61,589 bases of DNA from an uncultured Lachnospiraceae bacterium (GTDB taxonomy: Bacteria > Bacillota > Clostridia > Lachnospirales > Lachnospiraceae), in assembly GCA_949287925.1 (NCBI GenBank), contig CASEIR010000017.1:1-61589 (forward strand). The letters run 5' to 3'. Of this stretch, positions 42,677-51,748 are shown piece after piece. A program made the position numbers and the translations under genes. The notes beneath the pieces are model-generated. The model searched no databases and was not told where the DNA came from. It saw only the letters and a list, made by a program, of their open reading frames with translations. Position 1 is the first letter of the stretch. The number at the start of each line of letters is the position of its first letter.

Positions 42677-45600
42677 ATGAAAGTTGCATGGACGCAGGAG
42701 CAACAAAAAGTGATTGAGCTGCGGAAGCGGAATATTCTGGTGTCAGCCGCCGCGGGATCAGGCAAGACGGCAGTCCTGGTGGAACGGATTATCGCGATGC
42801 TGACAAGAGATGAAAGCCCGGCTTCGGTAGATGAGCTGCTGATTGTAACTTTTACGGAAGCGGCGGCTGCGGAGATGAAAGAAAGGATCCGTGATGCCAT
42901 CGAAAGAACGTTGGCGGAACAGCCGGAAAACGAACACCTGAAACAGCAGGCAACGTTGATCCATAGTGCAATGATTACCACGATTCACAGTTTCTGTCTC
43001 AGCGTGATCCGGGATCATTTTCATGCCATTGATCTGGATCCCGGATTCCGTGTAGGAGAAGAGGGAGAACTGAAACTGCTGCGCAGAGAAGTGCTGACTG
43101 ATATTCTGGAAGAAAAATATCAGGAAGGAGAGCAAAACTTTCTGGATTTTGTGATGGGATATGGCGGAAATAGAAATGATAAACGATTAGAGGATCTGAT
43201 TCTGAAAATTTATGAGTTTTCCAGAAGTGATCCGGATGGAGAAGGCTGGCTTTCAGCCTGTGTACAGGCATACGAAACAAAAGATACAGCCGCGTTGGAA
43301 TCCAGTGATTATGCCAGGCTTGCCATGGAAAGAACCCACCGGTATCTGGAAGACGCGGACCGGATTCTTGGCATGGCTCTTCAGATATGTAAAGAAGAAG
43401 ACGGGCCTAAAGCTTATGAAGAAAATTTGAAGCAGGACCTGGAGCTGGTGAAAGGATTAAAGGAAATCGATACTTTTTCTTGTATGCAGGCAGCTATAAG
43501 CACAGTAAAGTGGAACCGCCTGGCACCGAACCGTAGCAAGACGGGGTCAGAGAAAAAGACGGCTTATGTGCGGGAATCCAGAGAGGAAGTAAAAGAACTG
43601 ATTGCGGATCTGCAGAAACAGTATTACGACCAGACACCGGAGGAATTGGTTGAAGATCTCAATGTATGCCGGCCGGCCGCCATGGAACTGGCGGATCTGG
43701 TTCGCAGATTTACGGTGCGGTTTGAAGCGGTTAAGCAGAGCAGGAATCTGATTGACTTTTCGGATATGGAGCAGTATGCGCTGCGGATATTAACTGAAAA
43801 GACGGAAGAAGGCTTCCGCCCATCTGCAGTGGCCCGGGAGTATCAGAAACAGTTCCGGGAAATCATGATCGATGAATACCAGGATAGTAATCTAATCCAG
43901 GAAACGATCCTGAACAGTGTGTCCAAGCTGTGGGAAGGGGCTTATAACATTTTTATGGTAGGAGATGTGAAACAGAGCATTTATCGTTTCCGTCTGTCCA
44001 GGCCGGAACTGTTTATGGAAAAATTTTATGCCTATGATACAGAGGAAAGCAGGACACAGAGGATTGATCTGCATCGGAATTTCAGAAGCCGCAAAGAGGT
44101 GCTGGACAGTGTGAATCTGCTGTTTCGCCAGTTAATGGGAGCAGATCTGGGAGGCGTTGCTTATGATAAACAGGCGGAGCTTTATGCCGGCGCTGAATTT
44201 CCTTTGGCAGAGAATACCGAAACTGAAATATTGTTGGTGAATTGTGAGAGTAAAGGAACAAAGGGCGAGGACCGAAAGCTGGAAGCGCGGGCGATTGCCG
44301 GGAGAATCCGTAAACTTGTGGCCTGTGCAAAGGTTACAGACAAGAAAACGAAGGAATTGCGTAAGGTCCGGTATTCGGATATCGTGATTCTTACAAGGAG
44401 CATTCAGGGAACGGCGGACGTTTTTGCAGAGGAACTGAACCGGGAAGGAATTCCGGCGCACACCGGGACCCGGGAGGGATATTTTGCGGCGCGTGAGATT
44501 GGAGTGGTGTTGGATTATCTGCGGGTGCTGGATAACCCGAGACAGGATATCGCGCTGGCGGCGGTTCTTGCGTCTCCCATCGGAGGGCTGGAAGAGGAGG
44601 AGCTGGCACGAATCCGAAGCGCCTGCAAAGAGGACTTTTTCTGGAAAGCGGCGTTGGAGTACCGGAATCATGAAGGGGGGTTAGGTGAGAAAGTAGACCG
44701 GATCTGGAAACAAATTGAAGCATTCCGGGCTATGGTTCCCTATACGCCGATGCATGAATTGTTGTGGAAGATTCTGGATGTGACTGGATATGGAGATTAT
44801 GCGGCGGCAATGCCGGGAGGAGAACAGCGGGCGGCCAACCTGGAAATGCTGGTAGAAAAGGCCAGAAGCTTCGAGACTGCCAGTTATAAAGGATTGTTTC
44901 ATTTTATACGGTATATAGAGCAGTTGCAGAAATACGATGTGGATTATGGAGAAGCCAGTGTAGAGGATGAGCAGTCGGATACAGTGCGGATTATGACTAT
45001 TCACAAAAGCAAAGGACTGGAGTTTCCTATTGTATTTGTGTCCGGAATGGGGCGCCGGTTTAACATGCAGGATTCCAGAGGCAGCGTTGTTCTTCATATG
45101 AAGCTGGGAATGGGATTGGATGCTGTACGTACAAAGGAACGAACCAAATCCCCCAGCCTGATAAAAAAGGTGATTCAGAAAGAAGAAGTTCTGGACAGCC
45201 TTGGAGAAGAGCTTAGAGTACTTTATGTAGCTTTGACGAGGGCGCGTGAGAAATTGATTATTACAGGAACTTTGCCGGCTGCGTGTGAGAAACTGGAAGT
45301 GATGGAAATGCAGAAAGGACAAAATGAAGTTCTGCTTCCGTTCTCCCGAAGGAGTAAAGCGGTTACTTATTGGGACTGGATTCTGCCGGCTGCGGTCAGA
45401 CTGAACGAGGATGCGCCGCTGGCCATAAAGATTCTGGATCCCCTGGAACTTGAAGTTTCCGGATTTGCAGAAGAGTCTGCAAGACATATCACCCGGGAAC
45501 TGCTGGAACACTGGGATGCCGGATGCCTTTATGATGAGGAAGCAAGGAACGTGATCGAAGAACAGTTTCCTTATCAGTATCCTTATGATAAGGAGAAGAA

Positions 45601-46270
45601 TAGGAGCATGAAGTTTACGGTTTCCGAATTGAAAAGAAGAATCCATCAGATGGAGCAGATGGAGGAAACCGGCTGGGAGCAAGGAGAGCTTCTGTATGAC
45701 GAGCCGGAGGTGGTTCCATTGATTCCGCGTTTCCTGAGACAAGAAGAGGAACTGACAGGCGCTTCCAGAGGAACGGCATACCACAGGGTTATGGAATTAC
45801 TGGATTTCACACGGTTGTATGACGAAGACGATCTGGAAAAGGAATTGCAGAATTTCCAGAAAAGCGGACGCATGGACGTAGAAATGACGTCCTGCATCCG
45901 GAAGGAAGAGATATGTTCTTTCCTGCGCAGTCCTGCAGGAGAGCGGATGAGAAGAGCGGCTGCAGAGGGAAAACTATTCCGGGAACAGCCATTTGTTTTG
46001 GGGATGGATGCGCGGGAACTTTATCCGGAAGAAGAAACAGGGGAGATGGTGCTGGTACAGGGAATCATAGATGCCTATTATGAAGAAGATGAAGAGCTGG
46101 TTGTGCTGGATTATAAAACCGACCGAATTTATTCGGAAGATGAACTGGCCGCAAAATATCATGGCCAGCTGGATTATTATGCCAAGGCGCTGAAGCAGAT
46201 CACAGGAAAAAAAGTGAAGGATAAAATCCTTTATTCTTTTACGATGCAAAAGGAGATTCATTTGAAATGA
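42677..46270 (+). CDS. addA: ATP-dependent helicase/nuclease subunit AddA
   Basis: 1197 residues, UvrD/Rep helicase fold plus nuclease. Walker A AAAGSGKTAVLVERI, motif II MIDEYQDSN, motif III GDVKQSIYRFR, motif V-VI MTIHKSKGLEFPIVF and LYVALTRAREKL. The C-terminal nuclease centre is VVLDYKTDRIY with GQLDYYAKAL. It is the 3'-5' motor of the AddAB complex. Expression is coupled to addB upstream; DUF1294 overlaps the last four bases. Confidence 0.96.
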   Translation: MKVAWTQEQQKVIELRKRNILVSAAAGSGKTAVLVERIIAMLTRDESPASVDELLIVTFTEAAAAEMKERIRDAIERTLAEQPENEHLKQQATLIHSAMITTIHSFCLSVIRDHFHAIDLDPGFRVGEEGELKLLRREVLTDILEEKYQEGEQNFLDFVMGYGGNRNDKRLEDLILKIYEFSRSDPDGEGWLSACVQAYETKDTAALESSDYARLAMERTHRYLEDADRILGMALQICKEEDGPKAYEENLKQDLELVKGLKEIDTFSCMQAAISTVKWNRLAPNRSKTGSEKKTAYVRESREEVKELIADLQKQYYDQTPEELVEDLNVCRPAAMELADLVRRFTVRFEAVKQSRNLIDFSDMEQYALRILTEKTEEGFRPSAVAREYQKQFREIMIDEYQDSNLIQETILNSVSKLWEGAYNIFMVGDVKQSIYRFRLSRPELFMEKFYAYDTEESRTQRIDLHRNFRSRKEVLDSVNLLFRQLMGADLGGVAYDKQAELYAGAEFPLAENTETEILLVNCESKGTKGEDRKLEARAIAGRIRKLVACAKVTDKKTKELRKVRYSDIVILTRSIQGTADVFAEELNREGIPAHTGTREGYFAAREIGVVLDYLRVLDNPRQDIALAAVLASPIGGLEEEELARIRSACKEDFFWKAALEYRNHEGGLGEKVDRIWKQIEAFRAMVPYTPMHELLWKILDVTGYGDYAAAMPGGEQRAANLEMLVEKARSFETASYKGLFHFIRYIEQLQKYDVDYGEASVEDEQSDTVRIMTIHKSKGLEFPIVFVSGMGRRFNMQDSRGSVVLHMKLGMGLDAVRTKERTKSPSLIKKVIQKEEVLDSLGEELRVLYVALTRAREKLIITGTLPAACEKLEVMEMQKGQNEVLLPFSRRSKAVTYWDWILPAAVRLNEDAPLAIKILDPLELEVSGFAEESARHITRELLEHWDAGCLYDEEARNVIEEQFPYQYPYDKEKNRSMKFTVSELKRRIHQMEQMEETGWEQGELLYDEPEVVPLIPRFLRQEEELTGASRGTAYHRVMELLDFTRLYDEDDLEKELQNFQKSGRMDVEMTSCIRKEEICSFLRSPAGERMRRAAAEGKLFREQPFVLGMDARELYPEEETGEMVLVQGIIDAYYEEDEELVVLDYKTDRIYSEDELAAKYHGQLDYYAKALKQITGKKVKDKILYSFTMQKEIHLK

Positions 46271-46542
46271 TTGAAAATATACTGATAATATATCTGGTAT
46301 TTCTAAACGCCGTTGCATTCCTTACTTTTGGCTGGGACAAAAGTAAAGCTCGAAAATCTGGCTGGAGGATACCGGAAAAGACTCTGCTGCTTCTGGCGGC
46401 GCTTGGAGGAAGCCCCGGAGCTTACGCGGGGATGAGGATTTTTCATCATAAAACAAAGCATATACAGTTCCGGCTGGGCATTCCTCTTATTTTTTTGGTT
46501 CAAATGCTATTAATCTATGTTGTATGGGACAGTTTCCACTGA
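46267..46542 (+). CDS. DUF1294 family small membrane protein
   Basis: 91 residues: a helix at the N-terminus, the family motif FGWDKSKARKSGWRIPE, then LLLLAALGGSPGAYAGM and a last helix. The HHKTKHIQF piece is conserved in DUF1294. The function is unknown. The ATGA overlap with addA indicates co-translation; association with DNA repair is only positional. Confidence 0.85.
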   Translation: MIENILIIYLVFLNAVAFLTFGWDKSKARKSGWRIPEKTLLLLAALGGSPGAYAGMRIFHHKTKHIQFRLGIPLIFLVQMLLIYVVWDSFH

Positions 46543-46565
46543 AGTTTCGGTGGGAGCTGTCTTTT
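46528..46565 (+). terminator. Terminator of the addBA-DUF1294 operon
   Basis: GACAG plus TTCCAC pairs with GTGGGAG plus CTGTC (one bulge), then CTTTT. It overlaps the stop codon of the DUF1294 gene. Confidence 0.75.
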
Positions 46566-46587
46566 ATAATTTGACAAACAATATGTG

Positions 46588-46616
46588 TTGACATATCATA
46601 TTATATGTCATATAAT
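46588..46616 (+). promoter_or_regulatory. Promoter with built-in operator for the PadR operon
   Basis: TTGACA (46588-46593), 17 bp, TATAAT (46611-46616): perfect consensus. An inverted repeat TGACATAT (46589-46596) / ATATGTCA (46603-46610) fills the space between the two boxes, so a bound protein would exclude RNA polymerase. A PadR-type repressor is the first product, so autoregulation is likely (inference). Confidence 0.8.
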
Positions 46617-46682
46617 ATAGAAAACAAAATAATATTCATGATTTTAATTTGAAATTAAATGAAAAAAGTAAGGAGTGAGAGC

Positions 46683-47006
46683 ATGGTATTTAATACCGGG
46701 GCGGCGCTTCTGGACGCAATTGTGCTGGCGGTGGTTTCCAGGGATCAGGAGGGAACCTACGGATATAAGATTACACAGGATGTCCGGAGAGCCATTGAAG
46801 TATCGGAATCCACGCTGTATCCGGTCTTAAGAAGGCTTCAGAAAGACGGGTGTCTGGAAGTTTATGACCGGCAGTTTGACGGACGGAACCGGCGATATTA
46901 TAAGGTTACTGATAAAGGGCTGGTACAGCTGGGTCTGTACCGGAAAGAATGGGAGACTTATTCCAGAATGATTAATACATTGTTTGAGGGAGGTGTATCG
47001 GTATGA
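46683..47006 (+). CDS. PadR family transcriptional regulator
   Basis: 107 residues from ATG 46683 (AAGGAGTGAGAGC leader; eight extra in-frame codons upstream contain the site). The winged helix has TYGYKITQDV, the recognition segment SESTLYPVLRRLQKDGCL and the wing GRNRRYYKVTDKG. Short PadR proteins of this type are dimeric repressors. The adjoining DUF1700, DUF4097 and PspC genes are the usual companions of this subfamily. Next gene overlaps by four bases. Confidence 0.92.
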   Translation: MVFNTGAALLDAIVLAVVSRDQEGTYGYKITQDVRRAIEVSESTLYPVLRRLQKDGCLEVYDRQFDGRNRRYYKVTDKGLVQLGLYRKEWETYSRMINTLFEGGVSV

Positions 47007-47692
47007 ACCGAACAGAATTTATGACGCACCTGGCGGCGCTTTTACAGGATATACCAGTGGAGGAGCGAAGAGATGCGATGCAGTATTACAATGATTATTT
47101 TGACGATGCCGGCGTGGAGAATGAACAGCAGGTTATAAAAGAACTGGAAAGTCCGCAGAAGGTAGCTGCAAAAATCAAAGCAGATTTTAAAATGAGCGGT
47201 CAGGATGCGGGGAATGGACAGTTTACCGAAACCGGATATCAGGATGCGCGTTTCGAACAGATGGCGGCACCGTCAGCGGGTTATGCTGCAGAAGATTCAG
47301 CGCGTCAGCAGAAAAATGACCGGACGCTTAAAATTGTACTGATCATATTAATTGTTCTGGTGGGCTTGCCGGTGGCGCTTCCCCTGGCAGCAGGTATTCT
47401 GGCAGCTGTTTTTGGTATCATTGCAGGTGTATTCGGCGTTCTTCTGGCTCTGGTGGCTGCTTCGTTCGCGATTGCTGTTGCGGGAGTCTCCCTGGTAGTT
47501 GCAGGAGTGATATATTTGCTTCCGGAACTTGCAGTGGGTCTGGCATTGATCGGCGTGGGATTGATCATTAGTGTAATTGGAGTGATTTTCCTGGTAGGCA
47601 GTGTAAAATTGTGTGCAGTTGCGATTCCGGGAATCTGCCGGGGGATTGTGTGGCTTTGCCGCAGACCGTTCCAGAGAAAGGTGGTGGCATAA
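47003..47692 (+). CDS. DUF1700 (HAAS) membrane protein
   Basis: 229 residues. The first 65 form the HAAS helical domain (MNRTEFMTHLAALLQDIPV, YNDYFDDAG, EQQVIKELESP), which pairs with PadR-type regulators. A linker follows, then about four very hydrophobic Gly/Ala/Val-rich membrane helices. It probably links the regulator to the membrane (inference from family context). It starts inside the PadR stop, ATGA overlap. Confidence 0.88.
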   Translation: MNRTEFMTHLAALLQDIPVEERRDAMQYYNDYFDDAGVENEQQVIKELESPQKVAAKIKADFKMSGQDAGNGQFTETGYQDARFEQMAAPSAGYAAEDSARQQKNDRTLKIVLIILIVLVGLPVALPLAAGILAAVFGIIAGVFGVLLALVAASFAIAVAGVSLVVAGVIYLLPELAVGLALIGVGLIISVIGVIFLVGSVKLCAVAIPGICRGIVWLCRRPFQRKVVA

Positions 47693-47695
47693 GGA

Positions 47696-48565
47696 ATGAA
47701 AAAAGGATGGAAAATATTCTGGATCATATGCGCATCTGTTATGGGACTTGGCTTTCTGTGTTGTATAGCGGCGCTGATCCTGGGAGTGAACCGGGAATTG
47801 GTGGAATCTAGATTTGCCGGAGGGCTCGGATGGATCATTAAAAGCGGATCTTCAGATTATATGGAAGATATTCGGGAAGAATTTACAGACGTATGTAAAA
47901 TTGATATGGATGTTTATGCCGGGGAATTAAGGATCGAACAGTCGGATGTGGACCAGGTGACGGTGGAAACAGATCGCATCCGTGAAGATCTGGAATTCCG
48001 ATGTTACATGGAAGAGAAAGAACTGAAACTGGAGACCAATGATCATCTGTCAACCCGTAATCATCGGGAAGACGGAACTATCACTATATACCTTCCGAAA
48101 GATAGTATTATGGAGGAAGTAAAGATTGAACTAGGTGTTGGTACCCTGCATCTGGCAGATATTTGTGCGAATAAGCTAGAGGTGGATGCTGGAGCAGGAG
48201 AAGCTGAAATTTTGTATTTCAGTGCAGATAAGGCCAAAATCGAAGCCGGGGTCGGAAGCGTAACAGCCAGCGGAAAGGTTACCGATTCGCTGGATCTGGA
48301 AACTGGGGTTGGAGAGATTATATATACAGCCGCAGGGTGTGAAGAAGATTATAATTATGATATTAGCGTGGGTGTGGGAGAAGTGCTGTGCGGAGAAACC
48401 CGTTTTTCCGGACTTGGAAACGAAAAGAAAATTGACAATCAAGCAGATAGGAAGATTTCAGTTGACTGTGGCGTTGGTACAGTGAAACTTGAATTTGACG
48501 GACAGACAGCTGCGGAAAAGGAGGGATATCATCATGGAAATGAAGAAGCTGCGCCGGTCTCGTAA
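47696..48565 (+). CDS. DUF4097 family membrane-anchored beta-repeat protein
   Basis: 289 residues. One N-terminal membrane helix (about 5-30), then an extracytoplasmic beta-helix-like part with repeated G(V/A)G motifs: LGVGTLHL, AGAGEAEI, AGVGSVTA, TGVGEIIY, VGVGEVLC, CGVGTVKL, about 20-30 residues apart. DUF4097 proteins are probably envelope or adhesin-like; the exact role is unknown. Its C-terminus overlaps PspC by 32 bases. Confidence 0.85.
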   Translation: MKKGWKIFWIICASVMGLGFLCCIAALILGVNRELVESRFAGGLGWIIKSGSSDYMEDIREEFTDVCKIDMDVYAGELRIEQSDVDQVTVETDRIREDLEFRCYMEEKELKLETNDHLSTRNHREDGTITIYLPKDSIMEEVKIELGVGTLHLADICANKLEVDAGAGEAEILYFSADKAKIEAGVGSVTASGKVTDSLDLETGVGEIIYTAAGCEEDYNYDISVGVGEVLCGETRFSGLGNEKKIDNQADRKISVDCGVGTVKLEFDGQTAAEKEGYHHGNEEAAPVS

Positions 48566-48713
48566 TGACCGTATCATCTGCGGAGTGTGCGGAGGAATCG
48601 GAGAATATCTTCAGATTGATCCGACGGTAATCCGTTTGCTGATGGTTCTGTTTGGGTGTACCGGCAGTGGAATCATTGCATATTTTGTGGCGGCGGTAAT
48701 TATGCCGGAATAA
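48534..48713 (+). CDS. PspC domain protein
   Basis: 59 residues from ATG 48534 (AAGGAGGGATATCATC leader), starting within the DUF4097 gene. RSRNDRIICGVCGGIGEYLQ is the PspC signature, then a single membrane segment ending in VAAVIMPE. PspC proteins sense membrane stress in larger systems; here it is a single-domain form. Confidence 0.9.
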   Translation: MEMKKLRRSRNDRIICGVCGGIGEYLQIDPTVIRLLMVLFGCTGSGIIAYFVAAVIMPE

Positions 48714-48729
48714 AAAGGGACAGGGCGTC

Positions 48730-48780
48730 ATGCAAAAGGGGACGTAGACTTTTGTAAAAAGTCTACGTCCCCTTTTGCAT
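48730..48780. repeat. REP-like palindrome, copy 6 (perfect)
   Basis: Perfect 23-bp arms (48730-48752 and 48758-48780) around TGTAA. The core GGGGACGTAGACTTT matches the copy at 57360. Confidence 0.88.
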
Positions 48781-48838
48781 GTATATTTTCCGGCAGAATG
48801 TCAATACTTACTGAAAAATGGAAGGGAGTCATAGCAGA

Positions 48839-49033
48839 ATGTCAGGAAGGAAGGAAAAAAGGATCCGGTTGGAGGATCTGACGGACGAAGAAAAAATCAA
48901 ATATGAAATCGCGGAAGAATTGGGACTGCTTGACCGGGTTATGAATGAAGGATGGAAGTCGCTTTCATCAAAGGAGACTGGACGGATCGGCGGATTGATG
49001 ACAAAAAAGAAACGGGAAATCAAAGAAAATTAA
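48839..49033 (+). CDS. Small acid-soluble spore protein, alpha/beta type (probable)
   Basis: 64 residues from ATG 48839 (GGAAGGGAGTCATAGCAGA leader). KYEIAEELGLLDRV and SKETGRIGGLMTKKKRE match the two DNA-binding blocks of alpha/beta SASPs (KYEIA.E.G and G..GG). Such proteins coat DNA in the spore. Divergent from Bacillus SASPs, and the germination-protease site is not obvious, so the call is probable. It is its own unit between two palindrome/promoter regions. Confidence 0.7.
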   Translation: MSGRKEKRIRLEDLTDEEKIKYEIAEELGLLDRVMNEGWKSLSSKETGRIGGLMTKKKREIKEN

Positions 49034-49071
49034 CAAAAATATTAATTAGTGTGAATTATTTGCTACATCGG

Positions 49072-49100
49072 TTGAAAAGGAAATATACATTTGCTATAAT
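49072..49100 (+). promoter_or_regulatory. Promoter of the WecG-like gene
   Basis: TTGAAA (49072-49077), 17 bp, TATAAT (49095-49100). Confidence 0.75.
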
Positions 49101-49134
49101 CTTAAAACTGAAAATAGATTAAGTGGGTGATGAG

Positions 49135-49812
49135 ATGGATGACAGAATGAATGTATTAGATATCGGCATCGATCATTGTTCCGCAAAAGAAGCGTTTAGA
49201 AAGACGATAGAATATCTGGATTCAGCACCGGTGAATCTCGTGGAGACGGTTACGGTTGAAGGGTTTATGCAGATGGAGGAGTTCCCGCAGCTCAAAGAAC
49301 AGATCCGTACGTTTGATCTGGTGATGGCGGGAGATTCCACGGTTCTGGAAGCCGCCGGTGTGACGGAGAGAAAGTTATATAAAGAAACCGAAGAAAGAGT
49401 TTATCTCAGAATGGTGCTGCAGTATCTGCATAAGCATCACAAGAGATTGTATCTGCTTGCAGAATCCGAAGAAGAAGGGCGCAAGCTGTATCAGTTTATC
49501 CAGAAGCATTACCGGGGGCTGCAGATTGTCGGACTGGCGAAGATATCTGCGCAGAACCGTGCGGATGATATGCTGGTGAATGATATGAATGCGGAAGAGA
49601 CAGACTGTATCATTGCGGCTTTGACTTCGCCGCTTCAAGAAGATTTTATTCTGCGGAACAAAAATCTTTTAGATACCAGATTGTGGCTTGGAATCAGCAA
49701 AAGTTCTCTGCCGGGACAAAAAAGAGGAATACTTACGGACAGAATTGGTCTTTTTCTGGCAAAACATCTGTTTCGAAAAGAAATTGAGAAGAGAAAGAAG
49801 ATATGCGACTGA
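49135..49812 (+). CDS. Divergent WecG/TagA/CpsF-like glycosyltransferase family protein
   Basis: 225 residues. Overall pattern follows the family: NVLDIGIDHCSAKEA at the N-terminus, VTVEGFMQMEEFPQLK, FDLVMAGDSTVLEAA, and late LTSPLQEDFI. Active members have (T)xNPE and LPDG with a catalytic Asp, then PKQE. Here the LPDG position reads MAGDS and PKQE reads PLQE, so catalysis is doubtful. No signal peptide. ATG 49135 has GGGTGATGAG before it; a GTG 12 bases earlier is less likely. It may be a degenerate or repurposed member acting in envelope assembly beside the cell-division genes. Confidence 0.65.
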   Translation: MDDRMNVLDIGIDHCSAKEAFRKTIEYLDSAPVNLVETVTVEGFMQMEEFPQLKEQIRTFDLVMAGDSTVLEAAGVTERKLYKETEERVYLRMVLQYLHKHHKRLYLLAESEEEGRKLYQFIQKHYRGLQIVGLAKISAQNRADDMLVNDMNAEETDCIIAALTSPLQEDFILRNKNLLDTRLWLGISKSSLPGQKRGILTDRIGLFLAKHLFRKEIEKRKKICD

Positions 49813-49853
49813 GGAAATTAACAATAAATTGTTGTTTCCTCTTTATTTTTTTG
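49811..49853 (+). terminator. Terminator after the WecG-like gene
   Basis: GAGGAAA/ACAAT arm pairs with ATTGT/TTTCCTC, followed by TTTATTTTTTT. Confidence 0.9.
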
Positions 49854-49955
49854 GTAATATGTATTAAGATAAAATCTAGTAGTATGCATTTTTACTACAT
49901 CTGTATACTGTTTGTTGTGAAAAATGTATATTGAAACTGGTGGAGGAGATAGAAT

Positions 49956-51044
49956 ATGATATCTAATCAAATACTTCAAAATACAATTGAAGGATTGAAG
50001 GGAATCACACGGATTGATTTTTGTGTGATGGATACGGACGGAAAGACGCTGGCAAGCACATTTTCCGAACAGGAAGACTATGAAGAAAAGGTGGTTTCAT
50101 TTGTAGAATCTCCTGCTGACAGCCAGGTGGTTCAGGGATGCCAGTTCTTCAAGATCTTTGACGAACATCAGCTGGAATATGTGTTGATGGCAAACGGCGG
50201 AAGCGACGATGTTTATATGGTTGGGAAGATTGCCGCTTTCCAAATCCAGAATCTTCTGGTTGCATATAAGGAACGCTTTGATAAGGATAACTTTATTAAA
50301 AATCTGCTTCTGGACAACCTGCTTCTGGTAGATATTTATAACAGAGCCAAAAAATTACATATTGACACAGAAGTCAGACGTGTTATTTTTATTATTGAAA
50401 CAAAGCATGAAAAGGACAGCAGTGCGCTGGACAACGTGCGGGGACTTCTTGGCAACCGGGCAAAAGATTTTGTGACTGCGGTGGATGAGAAGAATATCAT
50501 CGTGGTGAAGGAGCTGGAGCCGTCAGACGGGCATGCAGAGCTTGAGAAAACAGCACAGAATCTGTATAATCTGCTGAAAGAAGATGGAGAAGAAGAAATC
50601 CTGATTGCTTATGGAACCATTGTCAATGACATTAAAGAAGTATCCAAATCCTATAAAGAAGCAAAGCTGGCGCTGGATGTTGGGAAGATCTTTTTCGGGG
50701 AGAAGAATGTGATCGCCTACAGCGCACTTGGTATCGGACGTTTGATCTATCAGCTTCCGATCCCTCTTTGCAAGATGTTCATACGTGAGATTTTCGAGGG
50801 GAAATCACCGGATGATTTTGATGAAGAAACGTTGACTACTATCAATAAGTTCTTCGAAAATAATCTGAACGTATCAGAGACATCCAGACAATTGTACATT
50901 CACCGAAACACGCTGGTGTACCGGCTGGACAAACTCCAGAAAAGCACCGGCCTGGATCTTCGTGTGTTCGAGGACGCCATTACATTCAAGATTGCGCTGA
51001 TGGTAGTGAAGTATATGAAATACATGGAGACGCTGGAGTATTAA
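49956..51044 (+). CDS. PucR/CdaR-type transcriptional regulator
   Basis: 362 residues. An N-terminal sensory part (about 1-120; DFCVMDTDGKTLAS suggests a sugar-diacid/PAS-like fold), a middle GGDEF-like region (KSYKEAKLALDVGKIFF), and the C-terminal PucR helix-turn-helix: FENNLNVSETSRQLYIHRNTLVYRLDK, written here in parts as NLNVSETSRQLYIHRNTL. Effector unknown. It stands directly before ftsE (17 bases), unusual for this type. AACTGGTGGAGGAGATAGAAT precedes the start. Confidence 0.85.
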   Translation: MISNQILQNTIEGLKGITRIDFCVMDTDGKTLASTFSEQEDYEEKVVSFVESPADSQVVQGCQFFKIFDEHQLEYVLMANGGSDDVYMVGKIAAFQIQNLLVAYKERFDKDNFIKNLLLDNLLLVDIYNRAKKLHIDTEVRRVIFIIETKHEKDSSALDNVRGLLGNRAKDFVTAVDEKNIIVVKELEPSDGHAELEKTAQNLYNLLKEDGEEEILIAYGTIVNDIKEVSKSYKEAKLALDVGKIFFGEKNVIAYSALGIGRLIYQLPIPLCKMFIREIFEGKSPDDFDEETLTTINKFFENNLNVSETSRQLYIHRNTLVYRLDKLQKSTGLDLRVFEDAITFKIALMVVKYMKYMETLEY

Positions 51045-51061
51045 TTAATTAGGAGGAAAAC

Positions 51062-51748
51062 ATGATTGAGTTAAAAGAAGTAACAAAAGAGTACTCAAAA
51101 GGGGTTGCGGCCTTGAATGGTATCAATCTGACGATTGAACAAGGCGAATTTGTCTTTATTGTAGGTGACAGCGGATCGGGGAAATCAACGCTGATCCGGC
51201 TGATTCTGAAAGAGCTGGAGCCCACGTCCGGAACAATCATAGTGAACGGACAGGATCTTGGCAAGCTGAAACATCGCAAGATACCCATGTTCCGAAGAGG
51301 AATCGGGGTTGTGTTTCAGGATTTCCGCCTGCTGAAGGATAGAAATATCTATGAGAACATTGCATTTGCGCAGCGGGTGACAGAGACTCCGACAAGAGTG
51401 ATCAAGAAGAAAGTTCCGGCGGCGCTTTCTCTGGTGGGACTGGCACAGAAATATAAATCTTTCCCCAAGGAGCTTTCTGGAGGAGAACAGCAAAGAGTTG
51501 CGATTGCAAGAGCAATTGTGAATGAGCCGGCGATTCTGCTGGCGGACGAGCCTACCGGAAATCTGGATCCGACTAATTCATGGGAGATCATGAAACTCCT
51601 GGAAGAGGCGAATGACAGAGGAACGACTGTATTAGTTGTTACGCACAACCAGGAAATTGTAAACGAGATGAAAAAGCGCGTTGTTACAATGAAAAAGGGA
51701 GTTATTGTAAGCGACGAGAAAAAAGGTGGGTATAATAATGAGAATTAG
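51062..51748 (+). CDS. ftsE: Cell-division ATP-binding protein FtsE
   Basis: 228 residues. Walker A VGDSGSGKSTLIRL, Q-loop GVVFQDFRLL, signature LSGGEQQRVAIARA, Walker B ILLADEPTGNLD, H-loop VTHN. FtsE with FtsX forms a membrane complex that activates peptidoglycan hydrolases during division. TTAGGAGGAAAAC precedes ATG. It overlaps ftsX by 11 bases. Confidence 0.96.
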   Translation: MIELKEVTKEYSKGVAALNGINLTIEQGEFVFIVGDSGSGKSTLIRLILKELEPTSGTIIVNGQDLGKLKHRKIPMFRRGIGVVFQDFRLLKDRNIYENIAFAQRVTETPTRVIKKKVPAALSLVGLAQKYKSFPKELSGGEQQRVAIARAIVNEPAILLADEPTGNLDPTNSWEIMKLLEEANDRGTTVLVVTHNQEIVNEMKKRVVTMKKGVIVSDEKKGGYNNEN

